DNA of 24,680 bases from Lachnospiraceae bacterium (GCA_014804495.1 JAAUZS010000159.1:1-24680), one strand, 5' to 3'. Positions 1-8,389 are shown, counted from the stretch's first letter. Numbers and translations: made by a program. The notes: generated from the letters alone by a model not told the origin.

Positions 1-113
1 ACATTTCCAATGTTATGTATGTACACAAAGGAAAGCCGACAAGGATTGGTTTTAAAATTGAAAACGGTAAAAAAGTCCGTTTTGCAAAATCCACAGGCGA
101 CATTGTTGATTGA
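1..113 (+). CDS. rplX: 50S ribosomal protein L24, 3' end only
   Basis: The reading frame is open from base 3 to the TGA at 111-113 and gives the last 36 residues of L24, including [16 protein letters not shown] and the ending STGDIVD. L24 is an assembly-initiator protein of the large subunit. The gene begins upstream of the window. Its position directly before rplE is the standard spc-operon order, with 24 bases between the stop and the rplE start. Confidence 0.9.
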   Translation, partial: ISNVMYVHKGKPTRIGFKIENGKKVRFAKSTGDIVD

Positions 114-137
114 TTCTAAGGAAGGAGGTCTAAAAAG

Positions 138-677
138 TTGAGTAGGCTTAAAGATATGTATAAAGACGAGATCATGGATGCCATGATCAAAAAGTTTGGA
201 TATAAAAATGTCATGGAAGTTCCGAAACTTGAAAAGATCGTAATCAACATGGGCGTTGGTGAGGCGAAAGAAAATGCAAAAGTTTTGGAATCGGCAATAA
301 GTGATATGGAAACAATCACAGGACAGAAAGCAATCATTACCAAGGCTAAGAATTCCATCGCTAACTTCAAAATAAGAGAAGGTCAGGCAATCGGATGTAA
401 GACAACTCTTCGTGGCGATAAGATGTATGAGTTCCTTGACCGTCTGGTAAACCTTGCACTGCCTCGTGTGCGTGACTTTAGAGGTGTAAATCCCAACTCT
501 TTTGACGGTAGAGGAAACTATGCTTTAGGAATTAAGGAGCAGCTTATTTTCCCTGAAATAGAGTATGATAAGATTGATAAGGTCAGAGGTATGGATGTTA
601 TTATAGTAACAACTGCCCAGACCGATGAAGAAGCTCGTGAATTATTAAGATTGTTCAATATGCCATTCGCTAAATAA
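138..677 (+). CDS. rplE: 50S ribosomal protein L5
   Basis: This 179-residue protein is full length for bacterial L5, which binds 5S rRNA in the central protuberance and contacts the P-site tRNA. Recognisable blocks are the N-terminal [28 protein letters not shown], the [22 protein letters not shown] segment in the first half, and [10 protein letters not shown] in the middle. The start is TTG at 138, chosen because a strong GAAGGAGG ribosome binding site lies at 121-128 with suitable spacing. The next gene, rpsN, follows after 14 bases with its own site. Confidence 0.97.
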   Translation: MSRLKDMYKDEIMDAMIKKFGYKNVMEVPKLEKIVINMGVGEAKENAKVLESAISDMETITGQKAIITKAKNSIANFKIREGQAIGCKTTLRGDKMYEFLDRLVNLALPRVRDFRGVNPNSFDGRGNYALGIKEQLIFPEIEYDKIDKVRGMDVIIVTTAQTDEEARELLRLFNMPFAK

Positions 678-691
678 AAGGAGGTAAATTC

Positions 692-877
692 ATGGCTAAG
701 ACAGCAATGAAGATAAAACAGCAGCGTAAGCCTAAATTCTCTTCAAGAGAATATAACCGCTGCAAAATCTGTGGTCGTCCACATGCTTATTTAAGAAAAT
801 ACGGAATTTGCAGAATTTGCTTCCGTGAGTTAGCATATAAAGGTCAGATACCTGGCGTTCGTAAAGCTAGTTGGTAA
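692..877 (+). CDS. rpsN: 30S ribosomal protein S14, zinc-binding (type Z)
   Basis: This 61-residue protein is the short form of S14 (often called rpsZ) that sits in the head of the small subunit. Two Cys pairs, CKIC and CRIC, lie 12 residues apart and form the zinc ribbon of the zinc-dependent class. The longer zinc-free form, about 89 residues, lacks these Cys pairs. AAGGAGG lies just before the ATG. The gene is tightly placed between rplE and rpsH. Confidence 0.97.
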   Translation: MAKTAMKIKQQRKPKFSSREYNRCKICGRPHAYLRKYGICRICFRELAYKGQIPGVRKASW

Positions 878-898
878 AAAAGAGAGGAGGCAATTCAA

Positions 899-1300
899 AT
901 GACAATGAGCGATCCTATTGCAGATATGCTTACAAGAATCCGTAATGCAATTACTGCAAAACATGATACAGTAGATGTACCGTCATCCAAAATGAAATTA
1001 GCAATCGCGCAGATTCTGTTGGATGAAGGTTATATTAAAAAATTCGATATGATTGAAGACGGAAGCTTCAAAACAATCCATATTACATTAAAATATGGTG
1101 AGGATAAGAACGAGAGAATCATTTCCGGTCTTAAGAGAATTTCCAAACCGGGTCTTCGTTTATATGTTGGTAAAGAAGACTTACCCAAGGTTCTGGGCGG
1201 TCTTGGTATTGCAATCATTTCAACAAACAAAGGCGTTATGACAGATAAGAAGGCTAGAGAACTTCAGGTAGGTGGAGAAGTTTTGGCCTTTGTATGGTAA
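899..1300 (+). CDS. rpsH: 30S ribosomal protein S8
   Basis: This 133-residue S8 starts [17 protein letters not shown] and ends in the usual [10 protein letters not shown]8 binds the central domain of 16S rRNA early in assembly; in E. coli it also represses the spc operon by binding mRNA near rplE. No convincing S8-site mimic was seen at the rplX-rplE junction here, where only 24 bases are available. The ribosome binding site is GAGAGGAGG at 882-890. ATG 899 is preferred, though the second Met at 905 is possible. Confidence 0.97.
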   Translation: MTMSDPIADMLTRIRNAITAKHDTVDVPSSKMKLAIAQILLDEGYIKKFDMIEDGSFKTIHITLKYGEDKNERIISGLKRISKPGLRLYVGKEDLPKVLGGLGIAIISTNKGVMTDKKARELQVGGEVLAFVW

Positions 1301-1339
1301 AAAGCCGAAAAGAATTAACAGAAAATAGGAGGTACGGGC

Positions 1340-1882
1340 ATGTCACGTATAGGAAGAATGCCAATCGCAATTCCTGCAGGAGTAACTGTAGAAGTTGCAG
1401 AAAATAATAAAGTGACTGTAAAAGGTCCTAAGGGAACTCTTGAAAGAGTGTTTCCTGCTGAGATGGAAATCAAGGCAGAAGGTGCAGAAGTAGTAGTTTC
1501 AAGACCGAATGATTTGAAGAGAATGAAATCTTTTCACGGCTTGACAAGATCATTGCTTCACAATATGGTGGTAGGTGTTACCGAAGGATTTGAAAAGAAA
1601 CTGGAAGTTAACGGTGTTGGTTACAGGGCATCCAAATCCGGAAAGGTTCTGACTTTAAATCTGGGTTATTCTCATCCGGTTGAGATGACTGATCCTGAGG
1701 GTGTTGAGACTGTTGTTGAAGGACAGAATGTAATCATCGTTAAAGGTATTGATAAAGAAAAAGTTGGCCAATTCGCTGCTGATATCAGAGATAAGAGAAG
1801 ACCGGAGCCATATAAGGGTAAAGGTATTAAGTATGCTGATGAAACAATCAGACGTAAAGTTGGTAAGACTGGTAAGAAATAA
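1340..1882 (+). CDS. rplF: 50S ribosomal protein L6
   Basis: This 180-residue L6 has the two repeated L6 folds, with the N-terminal [15 protein letters not shown] and the C-terminal [16 protein letters not shown] signature that binds 23S rRNA near the sarcin-ricin loop. Length and both halves match the family. The ribosome binding site AGGAGG is at 1328-1333, before ATG 1340. rplR follows after 20 bases. Confidence 0.97.
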   Translation: MSRIGRMPIAIPAGVTVEVAENNKVTVKGPKGTLERVFPAEMEIKAEGAEVVVSRPNDLKRMKSFHGLTRSLLHNMVVGVTEGFEKKLEVNGVGYRASKSGKVLTLNLGYSHPVEMTDPEGVETVVEGQNVIIVKGIDKEKVGQFAADIRDKRRPEPYKGKGIKYADETIRRKVGKTGKK

Positions 1883-1902
1883 CAGATAAGGAGAGTATGA
1901 AA

Positions 1903-2271
1903 ATGGTTAGAAAAGAATCAAGACAAAAAATCCGTGTTAAGAAACACAGAAGAATGCGTAACCATTTGAGTGGAACTACGCAAAGACCACGTTTGGCTGT
2001 ATTCAGAAGTAATAATCATATGTATGCTCAAATTATTGACGATACAGTTGGAAAAACATTAGTTGCAGCGTCTACACTTGAAAAAGATGTAAAGGCTGAA
2101 ATTGAAAAAACCAATAACGTTGATGCAGCAGCATATGTAGGAACGGTAATTGCCAAGAGAGCAGTTGAAAAAGGCATTAAGGCAGTTGTTTTTGATAGAG
2201 GCGGCTATATATACCATGGTAAAATCAAAGCATTAGCAGATGCAGCCAGAGAAGCCGGATTAGAATTTTAG
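1903..2271 (+). CDS. rplR: 50S ribosomal protein L18
   Basis: L18 binds 5S rRNA together with L5. The 122-residue protein has the basic start [20 protein letters not shown], the [15 protein letters not shown] block, and the C-terminal [26 protein letters not shown]. An ATG also exists at 1897, giving two extra residues. The ribosome binding site at 1888-1895 would leave only one base before it, against seven before ATG 1903, so 1903 is preferred. The TAG stop lies directly against the rpsE ribosome binding site. Confidence 0.96.
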   Translation: MVRKESRQKIRVKKHRRMRNHLSGTTQRPRLAVFRSNNHMYAQIIDDTVGKTLVAASTLEKDVKAEIEKTNNVDAAAYVGTVIAKRAVEKGIKAVVFDRGGYIYHGKIKALADAAREAGLEF

Positions 2272-2289
2272 GAGGGGAGACATAATCAC

Positions 2290-2799
2290 ATGAGACGTAC
2301 AATCATTGATGCCAGTCAGTTGGAATTGACTGAAAAAGTTGTAACTATTAAGCGCGTTACCAAGGTTGTAAAAGGTGGTCGTAACTTCCGTTTCACTGCT
2401 TTGGTAGTTGTTGGCGATAACAATGGGCATGTAGGCGCAGGTCTGGGAAAAGCAACTGAAATTCCGGAAGCGATTCGTAAAGGAAAAGAAGATGCAATTA
2501 AGCATTTGGTTTCTGTTGCACTGGATGCTAATCATAGTATTACACATGATTTTATCGGAAAATTTGGTTCAGCTTCCGTACTGCTGAAAAGAGCTCCTGA
2601 AGGTACAGGTATTATCGCCGGAGGTCCTGCGCGTGTTGTTTGCGAACTTGCAGGTATTTCAAATATCCGTACGAAATCTTTGGGTTCTAACAATAAGCAG
2701 AATGTAGTGCTTGCGACAATTGCAGGACTGAGCCAGTTAAAGACTCCTGAAGAGGTGGCTAAAAACCGTGGCAAATCTGTAGAAGAAGTTACGTCATAG
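2290..2799 (+). CDS. rpsE: 30S ribosomal protein S5
   Basis: The 169-residue S5 has the N-terminal double-stranded-RNA-binding fold ([19 protein letters not shown]) and the C-terminal S5 domain ([19 protein letters not shown]). S5 contributes to decoding accuracy and to mRNA unwinding at the entry channel. The ribosome binding site GGAGGGG at 2272-2278 directly follows the rplR stop. The gene sits in the normal rplR-rpsE-rpmD order. Confidence 0.97.
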   Translation: MRRTIIDASQLELTEKVVTIKRVTKVVKGGRNFRFTALVVVGDNNGHVGAGLGKATEIPEAIRKGKEDAIKHLVSVALDANHSITHDFIGKFGSASVLLKRAPEGTGIIAGGPARVVCELAGISNIRTKSLGSNNKQNVVLATIAGLSQLKTPEEVAKNRGKSVEEVTS

Positions 2800-2824
2800 A
2801 GCACGATTGGAAAGGAGAAAAAAG

Positions 2825-3232
2825 ATGGCAGAGAAAACAGCGAAAGCAGCTACAACAGAAAAAAAATCTGAGGCAGCTAAAACGGCTAAAACAGAAAAAG
2901 CTGCTAAGACAGTAAAAGCGTCTGCAGCCGAGAAAGAAGCTAAGACAGAAAAGGCAGCTAAAGCTGAAAAGGCAGTTAAAACAGAAAAAGCAGTTAAAAC
3001 AGAAAAAACCGCGAAGACTGTTAAGGCTGAGAGTGCCGCTAAAACTGCAAATACAGGTAAACTTAAAATAACCTTGATTAAATCTAAAATCGGGCAGGTT
3101 CCAAAAGCAAGAGCAACAATAACCGCAATGGGACTTAGAAAAATCGGTCAGACTGTTGAATTACCCGATAACGGAGCTACAAGAGGACAGATTCAAAAGG
3201 TAAGACATATGGTCAAGGTTGAGGAAGCATAA
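2825..3232 (+). CDS. rpmD: 50S ribosomal protein L30 with long Lys/Ala-rich N-terminal extension
   Basis: Only residues 78-135 are the normal L30 fold ([20 protein letters not shown] through RHMVKVEEA, 58 residues, the usual full length). They are preceded by about 77 residues built almost only of K, A, E, T, V and S in loose repeats such as KTEKA and AAKTEKAAK. The start is ATG 2825, eight bases after AAGGAG at 2812-2817. A TTG at 2807 also lies in frame but would place the ribosome binding site inside the gene. An exact 18-bp tandem duplication at 2972-3007 shows the tail grows by repeat expansion. The tail is predicted disordered and strongly basic, like histone-H1-type tails. Its function is unknown. 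Confidence 0.93.
   Translation: MAEKTAKAATTEKKSEAAKTAKTEKAAKTVKASAAEKEAKTEKAAKAEKAVKTEKAVKTEKTAKTVKAESAAKTANTGKLKITLIKSKIGQVPKARATITAMGLRKIGQTVELPDNGATRGQIQKVRHMVKVEEA
2972..3007 (+). repeat. 18-bp perfect tandem duplication in the L30 tail
   Basis: Two exact adjacent copies of an 18-base unit (GCAGTTAAAACAGAAAAA) encode AVKTEK twice. Looser relatives of the unit occur on both sides from about 2880 to 3040, so the tail appears to have grown by in-frame slippage. Confidence 0.9.
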
Positions 3233-3237
3233 CATTC

Positions 3238-3288
3238 GTTGGGAATTTGCGAATATACCCATGTTTACATGGGTATGAAATTGCCAAC
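3238..3288 (+). promoter_or_regulatory. Long hairpin in the rpmD-rplO spacer
   Basis: A 9-bp perfect stem, ATACCCATG (3255-3263) with CATGGGTAT (3268-3276) closed by TTTA, sits on a second stem. In that lower stem GTTGG (3238-3242) pairs with CCAAC (3284-3288) and AATTT (3244-3248) with AAATT (3278-3282), with one G-G mismatch between. No T-run follows, so it is not an intrinsic terminator. It ends just before the rplO ribosome binding site, which suggests an mRNA leader or a processing site. Confidence 0.6.
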
Positions 3289-3312
3289 AGAGAAAGGAGC
3301 ATAGCTAATAAG

Positions 3313-3753
3313 ATGGAATTATCAAATTTAAGACCTGCAGAAGGTTCCAAACACAGTGATAATTTTAGAAGAGGTCGTGGGCACGCGTCAGGAAACGGAA
3401 AGACAGCCGGAAAAGGCCATAAAGGACAGAAAGCTCGTTCAGGAGCACCGAGAGTAGGCTTTGAAGGTGGTCAGATGCCATTGTACAGACGTCTTCCTAA
3501 GAGAGGATTTAAGTGCAGGAACTCTAAGGATATAGTCGCAGTCAATCTTAGCGCATTAGAAGTATTTGACAATGGCGCTACAGTTGATGTAGATGCATTG
3601 ATAGAGAAGAGGATAGTTAGAAATCCCCGTGACGGAGTTAAAATACTCGGAAATGGAGAATTGACCAAGAAGCTCAATGTCAAGGTTAATGCCTTCAGCG
3701 CTTCTGCAAAGGAAAAAATCGAGGCGCTTGGTGGAACAGCAGAGGTGATGTAA
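3313..3753 (+). CDS. rplO: 50S ribosomal protein L15
   Basis: The 146-residue L15 starts [14 protein letters not shown], followed by the Gly/Arg-rich [22 protein letters not shown] tail that reaches into the 50S core, then the globular domain from residue 50. Sixty-six more bases upstream are open in frame, but they run through the hairpin at 3238-3288 and look unlike L15, so ATG 3313 is taken. Its ribosome binding site (AAGGAG, 3294-3299) is 13 bases away, longer than for its neighbours. The TAA stop overlaps the secY ATG by one base (TAATG), implying coupled translation. Confidence 0.95.
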   Translation: MELSNLRPAEGSKHSDNFRRGRGHASGNGKTAGKGHKGQKARSGAPRVGFEGGQMPLYRRLPKRGFKCRNSKDIVAVNLSALEVFDNGATVDVDALIEKRIVRNPRDGVKILGNGELTKKLNVKVNAFSASAKEKIEALGGTAEVM

Positions 3754-5066
3754 TGTTTACTACCCTAAAAAATGCTTTCAAGATTAAAGAAATAAGGACA
3801 AAAATTTTCTTTACGTTTGTAATGCTGGTTGTGATTCGTTTCGGATCACAGCTGCCGGTTCCCGGTGTTGACAGAACATATTTTGCGAGATGGTTCGAGG
3901 CACAGACTGGTGATGCATTTAATTTCTTCGATGCTTTTACAGGCGGTTCATTTTTAAATATGTCCGTCCTGGCATTGAATATAACTCCATATATTACATC
4001 TTCAATTATTATGCAGCTTCTGACTATTGCAATTCCGAAACTGGAAGAAATGCAGCGCGACGGAGAAGACGGAAGAAAGAAAATCGCATCCATTACGCGT
4101 TATGTTACTGTCGGACTTGCTCTGATTGAATCGTCAGCTATGGCGATTGGCTTCGGCCGTCAGGGACTGCTTGAAGTTTATAATGTATTCAATATCATTA
4201 CAGTGGTTGCTGCAATGACGGCAGGAAGTGCATTCCTTATGTGGATTGGTGAAAGGATTACGGAAAAAGGCGTCGGAAATGGTATTTCCATAGTACTGAC
4301 GATTAATATTCTTTCACGTATGCCGCAGGACATTGCTACATTGTTTGAGCAGTTTGTTCTGAACAGACCGATTGCAAAAGCTGTTGTGGCTGCTGTAATT
4401 ATTCTGGCAGTTATCGTAGGAATGGTTGTCCTTGTAATTATCTTAAATGATGGAGTAAGAAAGATTCCGGTGCAGTATGCAAAAAAGATGCAGGGAAGAA
4501 AGATGGTCGGCGGTTCGTCCTCCAACATTCCCTTGAAAATTAATACTTCCGGAGTTATTCCTGTTATATTTGCATCTTCATTGATGCAGCTTCCTGTTTT
4601 TATCTGCTCTTTTGCAAATATCGGCGGAACAGGAGTATGGGCTGAGATTTTACGTGGATTAAATTCGAATTACTGGTGTAATCCAAAGCAGCCGGTTTAT
4701 TCCATTGGATTGGTTGTATATGTTGTATTGGTTATCCTCTTTGCATATTTCTATACATCAATTACATTCAATCCGATTGAGGTTGCAGAAAATATGAAGA
4801 AGCAGGGTGGTTTTATTCCCGGTATCCGCCCCGGTAAGCCTACCAGTGATTATCTGACTAAGATATTGAATTATATTATCTTTATCGGAGCTGTCGGACT
4901 TACAATAGTATGCGTATTGCCGTATTTCTTTAATGGTATCTTTAAGGCAAGCGTATCCTTTGGCGGAACGAGCCTTATCATCATCGTGAGTGTTGTTTTG
5001 GAGACTATAAAGCAGATTGAATCTCAGATGCTGGTACGTAATTATAAAGGCTTTTTGAATGATTAA
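3753..5066 (+). CDS. secY: Protein translocase subunit SecY
   Basis: SecY forms the protein-conducting channel of the Sec translocon. The 437-residue protein shows the ten expected hydrophobic segments. Family blocks include RFGSQLPVPGVD near the start, NITPYITSSIIMQLL in TM2, ITEKGVGNGISIVLTINI, the cytoplasmic loop RKIPVQYAKKMQGRK, and the C-terminal loop GGFIPGIRPGKPT followed by QMLVRNYKGFLND. The start overlaps the rplO stop by one base. The stop is followed by a 99-base spacer holding hairpins before adk. Confidence 0.98.
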   Translation: MFTTLKNAFKIKEIRTKIFFTFVMLVVIRFGSQLPVPGVDRTYFARWFEAQTGDAFNFFDAFTGGSFLNMSVLALNITPYITSSIIMQLLTIAIPKLEEMQRDGEDGRKKIASITRYVTVGLALIESSAMAIGFGRQGLLEVYNVFNIITVVAAMTAGSAFLMWIGERITEKGVGNGISIVLTINILSRMPQDIATLFEQFVLNRPIAKAVVAAVIILAVIVGMVVLVIILNDGVRKIPVQYAKKMQGRKMVGGSSSNIPLKINTSGVIPVIFASSLMQLPVFICSFANIGGTGVWAEILRGLNSNYWCNPKQPVYSIGLVVYVVLVILFAYFYTSITFNPIEVAENMKKQGGFIPGIRPGKPTSDYLTKILNYIIFIGAVGLTIVCVLPYFFNGIFKASVSFGGTSLIIIVSVVLETIKQIESQMLVRNYKGFLND

Positions 5067-5090
5067 ATTATTAGACAGCTGAAACTTATA

Positions 5091-5133
5091 CGGAGAATCG
5101 CTTAGGCGATTCTTCGAGTGTCTTAGACGCAAA
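5091..5133 (+). promoter_or_regulatory. Hairpins in the secY-adk spacer
   Basis: CGGAGAATCGC (5091-5101) pairs over 11 bp (one G-U) with GCGATTCTTCG (5106-5116) around a TTAG loop. A small second hairpin, GTGTC-TTA-GACGC, follows at 5118-5130. No T-run follows either, so they are more likely an mRNA stability, processing or leader structure separating secY from adk than a terminator. Confidence 0.5.
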
Positions 5134-5165
5134 CTTGCAGGCGTGGAGAGGAGACAGTTAGTAAT

Positions 5166-5807
5166 ATGAAAATTATTATGTTGGGCGCGCCGGGAGCCGG
5201 AAAAGGTACACAGGCGCAGATGATTGCTGATAAGTATGATATACCTCATATTTCAACTGGAGATATTTTTAGAGAAAATGTAAAAAAAGGTACTGAGCTT
5301 GGAATGGAAGCCAAGAAGTATATGGATCAGGGATTGTTAGTTCCAGATGAACTGACGGTCAAGATTCTATTGGATCGTGTAGCAAAGCCTGATTGCAAAA
5401 ACGGTTATGTTCTGGATGGTTTTCCCAGAACTATTCCACAGGCAGAGGTTTTGGATAAAGCTATAACAGAGCTTGGCGAAAAAATTGACTATGCAATCAA
5501 TGTAGATGTACCGGATGAAAATATCATCAGAAGAATGTCAGGAAGACGTGCATGTCTTGCATGTGGTGCGACATATCATATAGAGCATATTCCGCCGAAA
5601 CAGGAAGGAATATGTGATAAATGCGGTAAAGAGCTGGTGCAGCGTGATGATGATAAGGAAGAAACGGTAAAGAACCGTCTTGACGTGTATCATAAGCAGA
5701 CACAGCCTTTAATTGATTTTTATACAAAACAGGGCGTGCTTAGAACGGTTGACGGAACAATGGATATGAAAGACGTATTTACCGCAATCACTACGCTCTT
5801 GGCATAA
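5166..5807 (+). CDS. adk: Adenylate kinase, zinc-type lid
   Basis: Adenylate kinase interconverts ATP + AMP and two ADP in the cytoplasm. The 213-residue protein has the P-loop [10 protein letters not shown] (7-16), the AMP-binding STGDIFR (30-36) and LDGFPRT (83-89), and an intact long lid. Four lid cysteines, C130-x2-C133 and C150-x2-C153, form the structural zinc site of Gram-positive enzymes. The position between secY and map is the usual one in Firmicutes. The nearest ribosome binding site is GAGAGGAG at 5147-5154. Confidence 0.98.
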   Translation: MKIIMLGAPGAGKGTQAQMIADKYDIPHISTGDIFRENVKKGTELGMEAKKYMDQGLLVPDELTVKILLDRVAKPDCKNGYVLDGFPRTIPQAEVLDKAITELGEKIDYAINVDVPDENIIRRMSGRRACLACGATYHIEHIPPKQEGICDKCGKELVQRDDDKEETVKNRLDVYHKQTQPLIDFYTKQGVLRTVDGTMDMKDVFTAITTLLA

Positions 5808-5844
5808 GAATCGCCGGAGGCGTTTTGTTAGGCAGAAAGGTGGC

Positions 5845-6615
5845 ATGGATGTCAGGATGGCTGTTACAATTAAATCCGGAAGAGAAATAGATTTGATGCG
5901 GGAAGCGGGAAGGCTGCTTGAGATCGTACATGATGAACTGGGAAGGGCAATTCGTCCGGGCATATCCACTAAGGATATTGATAAGCTTGCCGAGAGACTG
6001 ATACGAAGTTATGACTGTGTTCCCAATTTCCTTAATTATCAGGGCTTTCCGGCTTCTGTATGTGTTTCTGTAAATGAAGAGGTCGTACATGGTATACCAC
6101 GTGAAGACCATATTTTAAAAGAGGGAGATATTGTCAGCTTAGATGCCGGACTTATTTATAAAGGATATCACTCGGATGCTGCCAGAACATATGCTGTAGG
6201 AAGTATCAGTTCCGAAGCTGAGAAATTGGTCACCGTAACGAAGCAGAGCTTTTTTGAAGGGATAAAAATGGCAAAAGCAGGGAATCATCTTTATGATATT
6301 TCCAATGCAATAGATGCTTATGTTACTGCTCACGGCTATGGAATAGTAAGAGATTTGGTAGGTCATGGCATCGGGACTAAGCTGCATGAAGACCCACAGA
6401 TACCCAATTTTGCACAGAAGCGTAAAGGCTTACTGTTGCAGCCGGGAATGACATTGGCGATAGAACCGATGATTAATATGGGTACGGGAGATGTAAGGTG
6501 GCTGGACGACGAATGGACCGTAGTAACAGCAGACGGTGCGTATTCTGCACATTATGAGAATACGATTCTGATCACTGAAGGCGAACCGGAAATCCTGACG
6601 CTTCATGAAACATAA
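5845..6615 (+). CDS. map: Methionine aminopeptidase, type I
   Basis: This enzyme removes the initiator Met from nascent proteins. All five metal ligands of the pita-bread fold can be placed: D100, D111, H174, E207 and E238, plus the catalytic His in VHGIP (H82). At 256 residues it is the short type Ia form without an SH3-like N-terminal extension. ATG 5845 lies very close to AAAGGTGG (5836-5843); ATG 5857 (MAVTIKSG) is a real alternative that loses four residues. It follows adk by 37 bases, as usual in this operon. Confidence 0.97.
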   Translation: MDVRMAVTIKSGREIDLMREAGRLLEIVHDELGRAIRPGISTKDIDKLAERLIRSYDCVPNFLNYQGFPASVCVSVNEEVVHGIPREDHILKEGDIVSLDAGLIYKGYHSDAARTYAVGSISSEAEKLVTVTKQSFFEGIKMAKAGNHLYDISNAIDAYVTAHGYGIVRDLVGHGIGTKLHEDPQIPNFAQKRKGLLLQPGMTLAIEPMINMGTGDVRWLDDEWTVVTADGAYSAHYENTILITEGEPEILTLHET

Positions 6616-6642
6616 GTCCGATGCATATAGAGGGTTACAGAT

Positions 6643-6900
6643 ATGATAGGAATGCTTGCCGGCTCGAAGGCCGGCCATGATAAAGGTATGATTTATGTCA
6701 TTATAAATGAAGATACGGAATATGTATATTTAGTTGACGGTGAAACTAGAAAATTATCGAAACCAAAGAAAAAGAATAAGAAGCATATTCAAATTATTAA
6801 AAAGTGTCCGGAGACGGGCTTTGATGAGCGAATCAAGGCAGGTCTTGCAGATGATATAGAAATCCGGAAGCTTATTAAACGGTATAAGGCAGATAGGTAA
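6643..6900 (+). CDS. Small KOW-domain (L14e-like) RNA-binding protein
   Basis: The 85-residue basic protein opens with IGMLAGSKAGHDKGMIYVII, the pattern of a KOW/SH3-like RNA-binding fold, followed by a Lys-rich stretch (KKKNKKHIQIIKK) and a helical C-terminus. Such a gene commonly sits between map and infA in clostridia and is annotated as a KOW-domain or L14e-like protein. Its role is not established, and location implies a ribosome-linked job. A modest ribosome binding site (AGAGGG) precedes ATG 6643 by eight bases. Confidence 0.85.
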   Translation: MIGMLAGSKAGHDKGMIYVIINEDTEYVYLVDGETRKLSKPKKKNKKHIQIIKKCPETGFDERIKAGLADDIEIRKLIKRYKADR

Positions 6901-6924
6901 GTTAAAGAAAATGGGAGGTAGCAG

Positions 6925-7143
6925 ATGTCAAAAGCCGATGTGATTGAAATTGAAGGAACAGTTATTGAAAAGTTGCCAAATACAATGTTTCAGGTAGAGT
7001 TGGAGAATGGGCATGTAGTGTTGGCACATATAAGCGGTAAGCTGCGTCAGAATTTTATTCGTATCTTACCGGGTGATAAAGTGACTTTAGAGTTATCGCC
7101 TTATGACCTTTCCAAAGGCAGGATTATCTGGCGAGATAAGTAA
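6925..7143 (+). CDS. infA: Translation initiation factor IF-1
   Basis: This is a 72-residue single OB-fold protein that binds the 30S A site during initiation. The sequence runs [34 protein letters not shown], then [20 protein letters not shown], matching bacterial IF-1 along its full length. The ribosome binding site GGGAGGT is five bases before the ATG. A promoter lies downstream, before rpmJ. Confidence 0.98.
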   Translation: MSKADVIEIEGTVIEKLPNTMFQVELENGHVVLAHISGKLRQNFIRILPGDKVTLELSPYDLSKGRIIWRDK

Positions 7144-7173
7144 GAAAATATTGGAAAATTATTAAAGAAATAC

Positions 7174-7202
7174 TTGAAAGAGTAGTACCTCCGTGATATA
7201 AT
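7174..7202 (+). promoter_or_regulatory. Internal extended -10 promoter before rpmJ
   Basis: The -35 is TTGAAA (7174-7179) and the -10 is TATAAT (7197-7202), separated by exactly 17 bases, with TG one base before the -10 (7194-7195). This is a near-consensus housekeeping promoter. It should start RNA near 7209, giving a leader of about 27 bases before rpmJ and driving rpmJ through rplQ independently of the upstream spc genes. Confidence 0.85.
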
Positions 7203-7235
7203 ATAAAGCGGTCTTTTTTGAAAGGAGGGTTTAAC

Positions 7236-7349
7236 GTGAAGGTTAGATCATCAGTAAAACCGATTTGCGAAAAGTGCAAAGTCATTAAAAGAAAAGGAAA
7301 GATCAGAGTTATCTGTGAAAATCCAAAACACAAACAGGTACAAGGTTAA
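7236..7349 (+). CDS. rpmJ: 50S ribosomal protein L36, zinc type
   Basis: The 37-residue protein reads [20 protein letters not shown] then [15 protein letters not shown]. The C-x2-C plus C-x4-H pattern is the L36 zinc ribbon of the zinc-dependent class. The start is GTG 7236, behind a very strong AAAGGAGGG (7221-7229). The gene is the first one after the internal promoter and is followed by a 205-base spacer before rpsM. Confidence 0.97.
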   Translation: MKVRSSVKPICEKCKVIKRKGKIRVICENPKHKQVQG

Positions 7350-7464
7350 TCCCTATCATTTTTATCAGATGTAAATTTTGATGGAAAGGGGTTCTTGTCC
7401 AGCTGATTTTATATAGATGGAAGAGCCTATAGGAGATTACTTTTTGATACCACATGTTTGGAAA

Positions 7465-7534
7465 GGTTGGGTTTATTCCCAACTGGGCAAAAATTGCCCC
7501 AATCAATTAGTAACAAAAGTACAGTGGTCTGTAC
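7465..7534 (+). promoter_or_regulatory. Structured leader before rpsM, possibly bistable
   Basis: Within the 205-base rpmJ-rpsM spacer lie three hairpins: GTTGGG (7466-7471) with CCCAAC (7478-7483), GGGCAA (7485-7490) with TTGCCC (7494-7499), and GTACAG (7519-7524) with CTGTAC (7529-7534), the last just before the rpsM ribosome binding site. GGTTGGG (7465-7471) can instead pair with CCCAATC (7498-7504), excluding the first two. In E. coli S4 represses translation at the rpsM start; a comparable control here is inference only. Confidence 0.5.
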
Positions 7535-7554
7535 AGAAAATGGAGGAAACGTAA

Positions 7555-7923
7555 ATGGCTCGTATTGCAGGTGTTGACTTACCCAGAGAGAAACGTGTAG
7601 AGATTGGTCTGACATATATCTATGGTATTGGCAGAGTAAGCTCAAACAAAATTCTGGCGGCAGCAAATGTTAATCCTGACACTCGTGTCAGAGAATTGAC
7701 GGATGATGAAGTAAAGAGAATTTCCGAGGTAATTGATAAGGATTACATGGTAGAAGGTGATTTGAGAAGAGAAGTTGCCTTAAATATCAAGAGACTTCAG
7801 GAAATCGGATGCTATAGAGGAATCCGTCACAGAAAAGGACTTCCTGTTCGTGGTCAGAAGACAAAGACCAATGCAAGAACAAGAAAAGGTCCGAAGCGTA
7901 CAGTTGCAAATAAGAAGAAATAA
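7555..7923 (+). CDS. rpsM: 30S ribosomal protein S13
   Basis: The 122-residue S13 starts [22 protein letters not shown] and ends in the [26 protein letters not shown] basic tail that contacts tRNA in the P site. The tail here begins [10 protein letters not shown]. Ribosome binding site GGAGG is at 7542-7546. It heads the S13-S11-S4-alpha-L17 block. Confidence 0.97.
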   Translation: MARIAGVDLPREKRVEIGLTYIYGIGRVSSNKILAAANVNPDTRVRELTDDEVKRISEVIDKDYMVEGDLRREVALNIKRLQEIGCYRGIRHRKGLPVRGQKTKTNARTRKGPKRTVANKKK

Positions 7924-7950
7924 TTTTATGAGAAAGTAGGTTAGTTTATT

Positions 7951-8346
7951 ATGGCTAAAAAAGTTGCAAAAAAAGTAACAAAAAAGCGTGTAAAGAAAAA
8001 CGTTGAACATGGACAGGCACATATTCAGTCCTCTTTTAACAATACAATCGTTACATTAACAGATAACGAAGGTAATGCTTTAAGCTGGGCAAGTGCAGGC
8101 GGTCTTGGTTTTAGAGGTTCAAGGAAATCTACTCCATATGCAGCACAGATGGCGGCTGAGACAGCTACTAAAGCTGCTTTAGTTCATGGTTTAAAAACAG
8201 TTGATGTTATGGTAAAAGGTCCGGGTTCAGGCCGTGAAGCTGCTATTCGTGCGCTTCAGGCATGTGGACTGGAAGTAACAAGTATCCGTGACGTAACGCC
8301 GGTACCGCATAATGGATGCCGTCCGCCTAAACGTCGTCGTGTCTAA
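7951..8346 (+). CDS. rpsK: 30S ribosomal protein S11
   Basis: The 131-residue S11 has a Lys-rich N-terminus ([17 protein letters not shown]), then [15 protein letters not shown] and the C-terminal [17 protein letters not shown], all family signatures. S11 lies on the platform near the Shine-Dalgarno helix. The ribosome binding site is weak compared with its neighbours (GAAAGTAGG region, 7932-7940). A 136-base structured spacer separates it from rpsD. Confidence 0.97.
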   Translation: MAKKVAKKVTKKRVKKNVEHGQAHIQSSFNNTIVTLTDNEGNALSWASAGGLGFRGSRKSTPYAAQMAAETATKAALVHGLKTVDVMVKGPGSGREAAIRALQACGLEVTSIRDVTPVPHNGCRPPKRRRV

Positions 8347-8389
8347 AACAAAATTTTCGTAACGTTAATAAGAGTTGGATGAAAGTATC

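Noticed and set aside
2807..2824. TTG 2807 as the L30 start
   Set aside because: It would place the AAGGAG ribosome binding site inside the coding region; ATG 2825 is eight bases downstream of that site.
3247..3312. N-terminal extension of L15
   Set aside because: It runs through the hairpin and has no similarity to L15; the ribosome binding site at 3294-3299 lies inside it.
5811..5828. CGCC-GGA-GGCG followed by TTTTGTT between adk and map as a terminator
   Set aside because: The stem is only four base pairs, too weak to stop transcription in an operon where map must be expressed.
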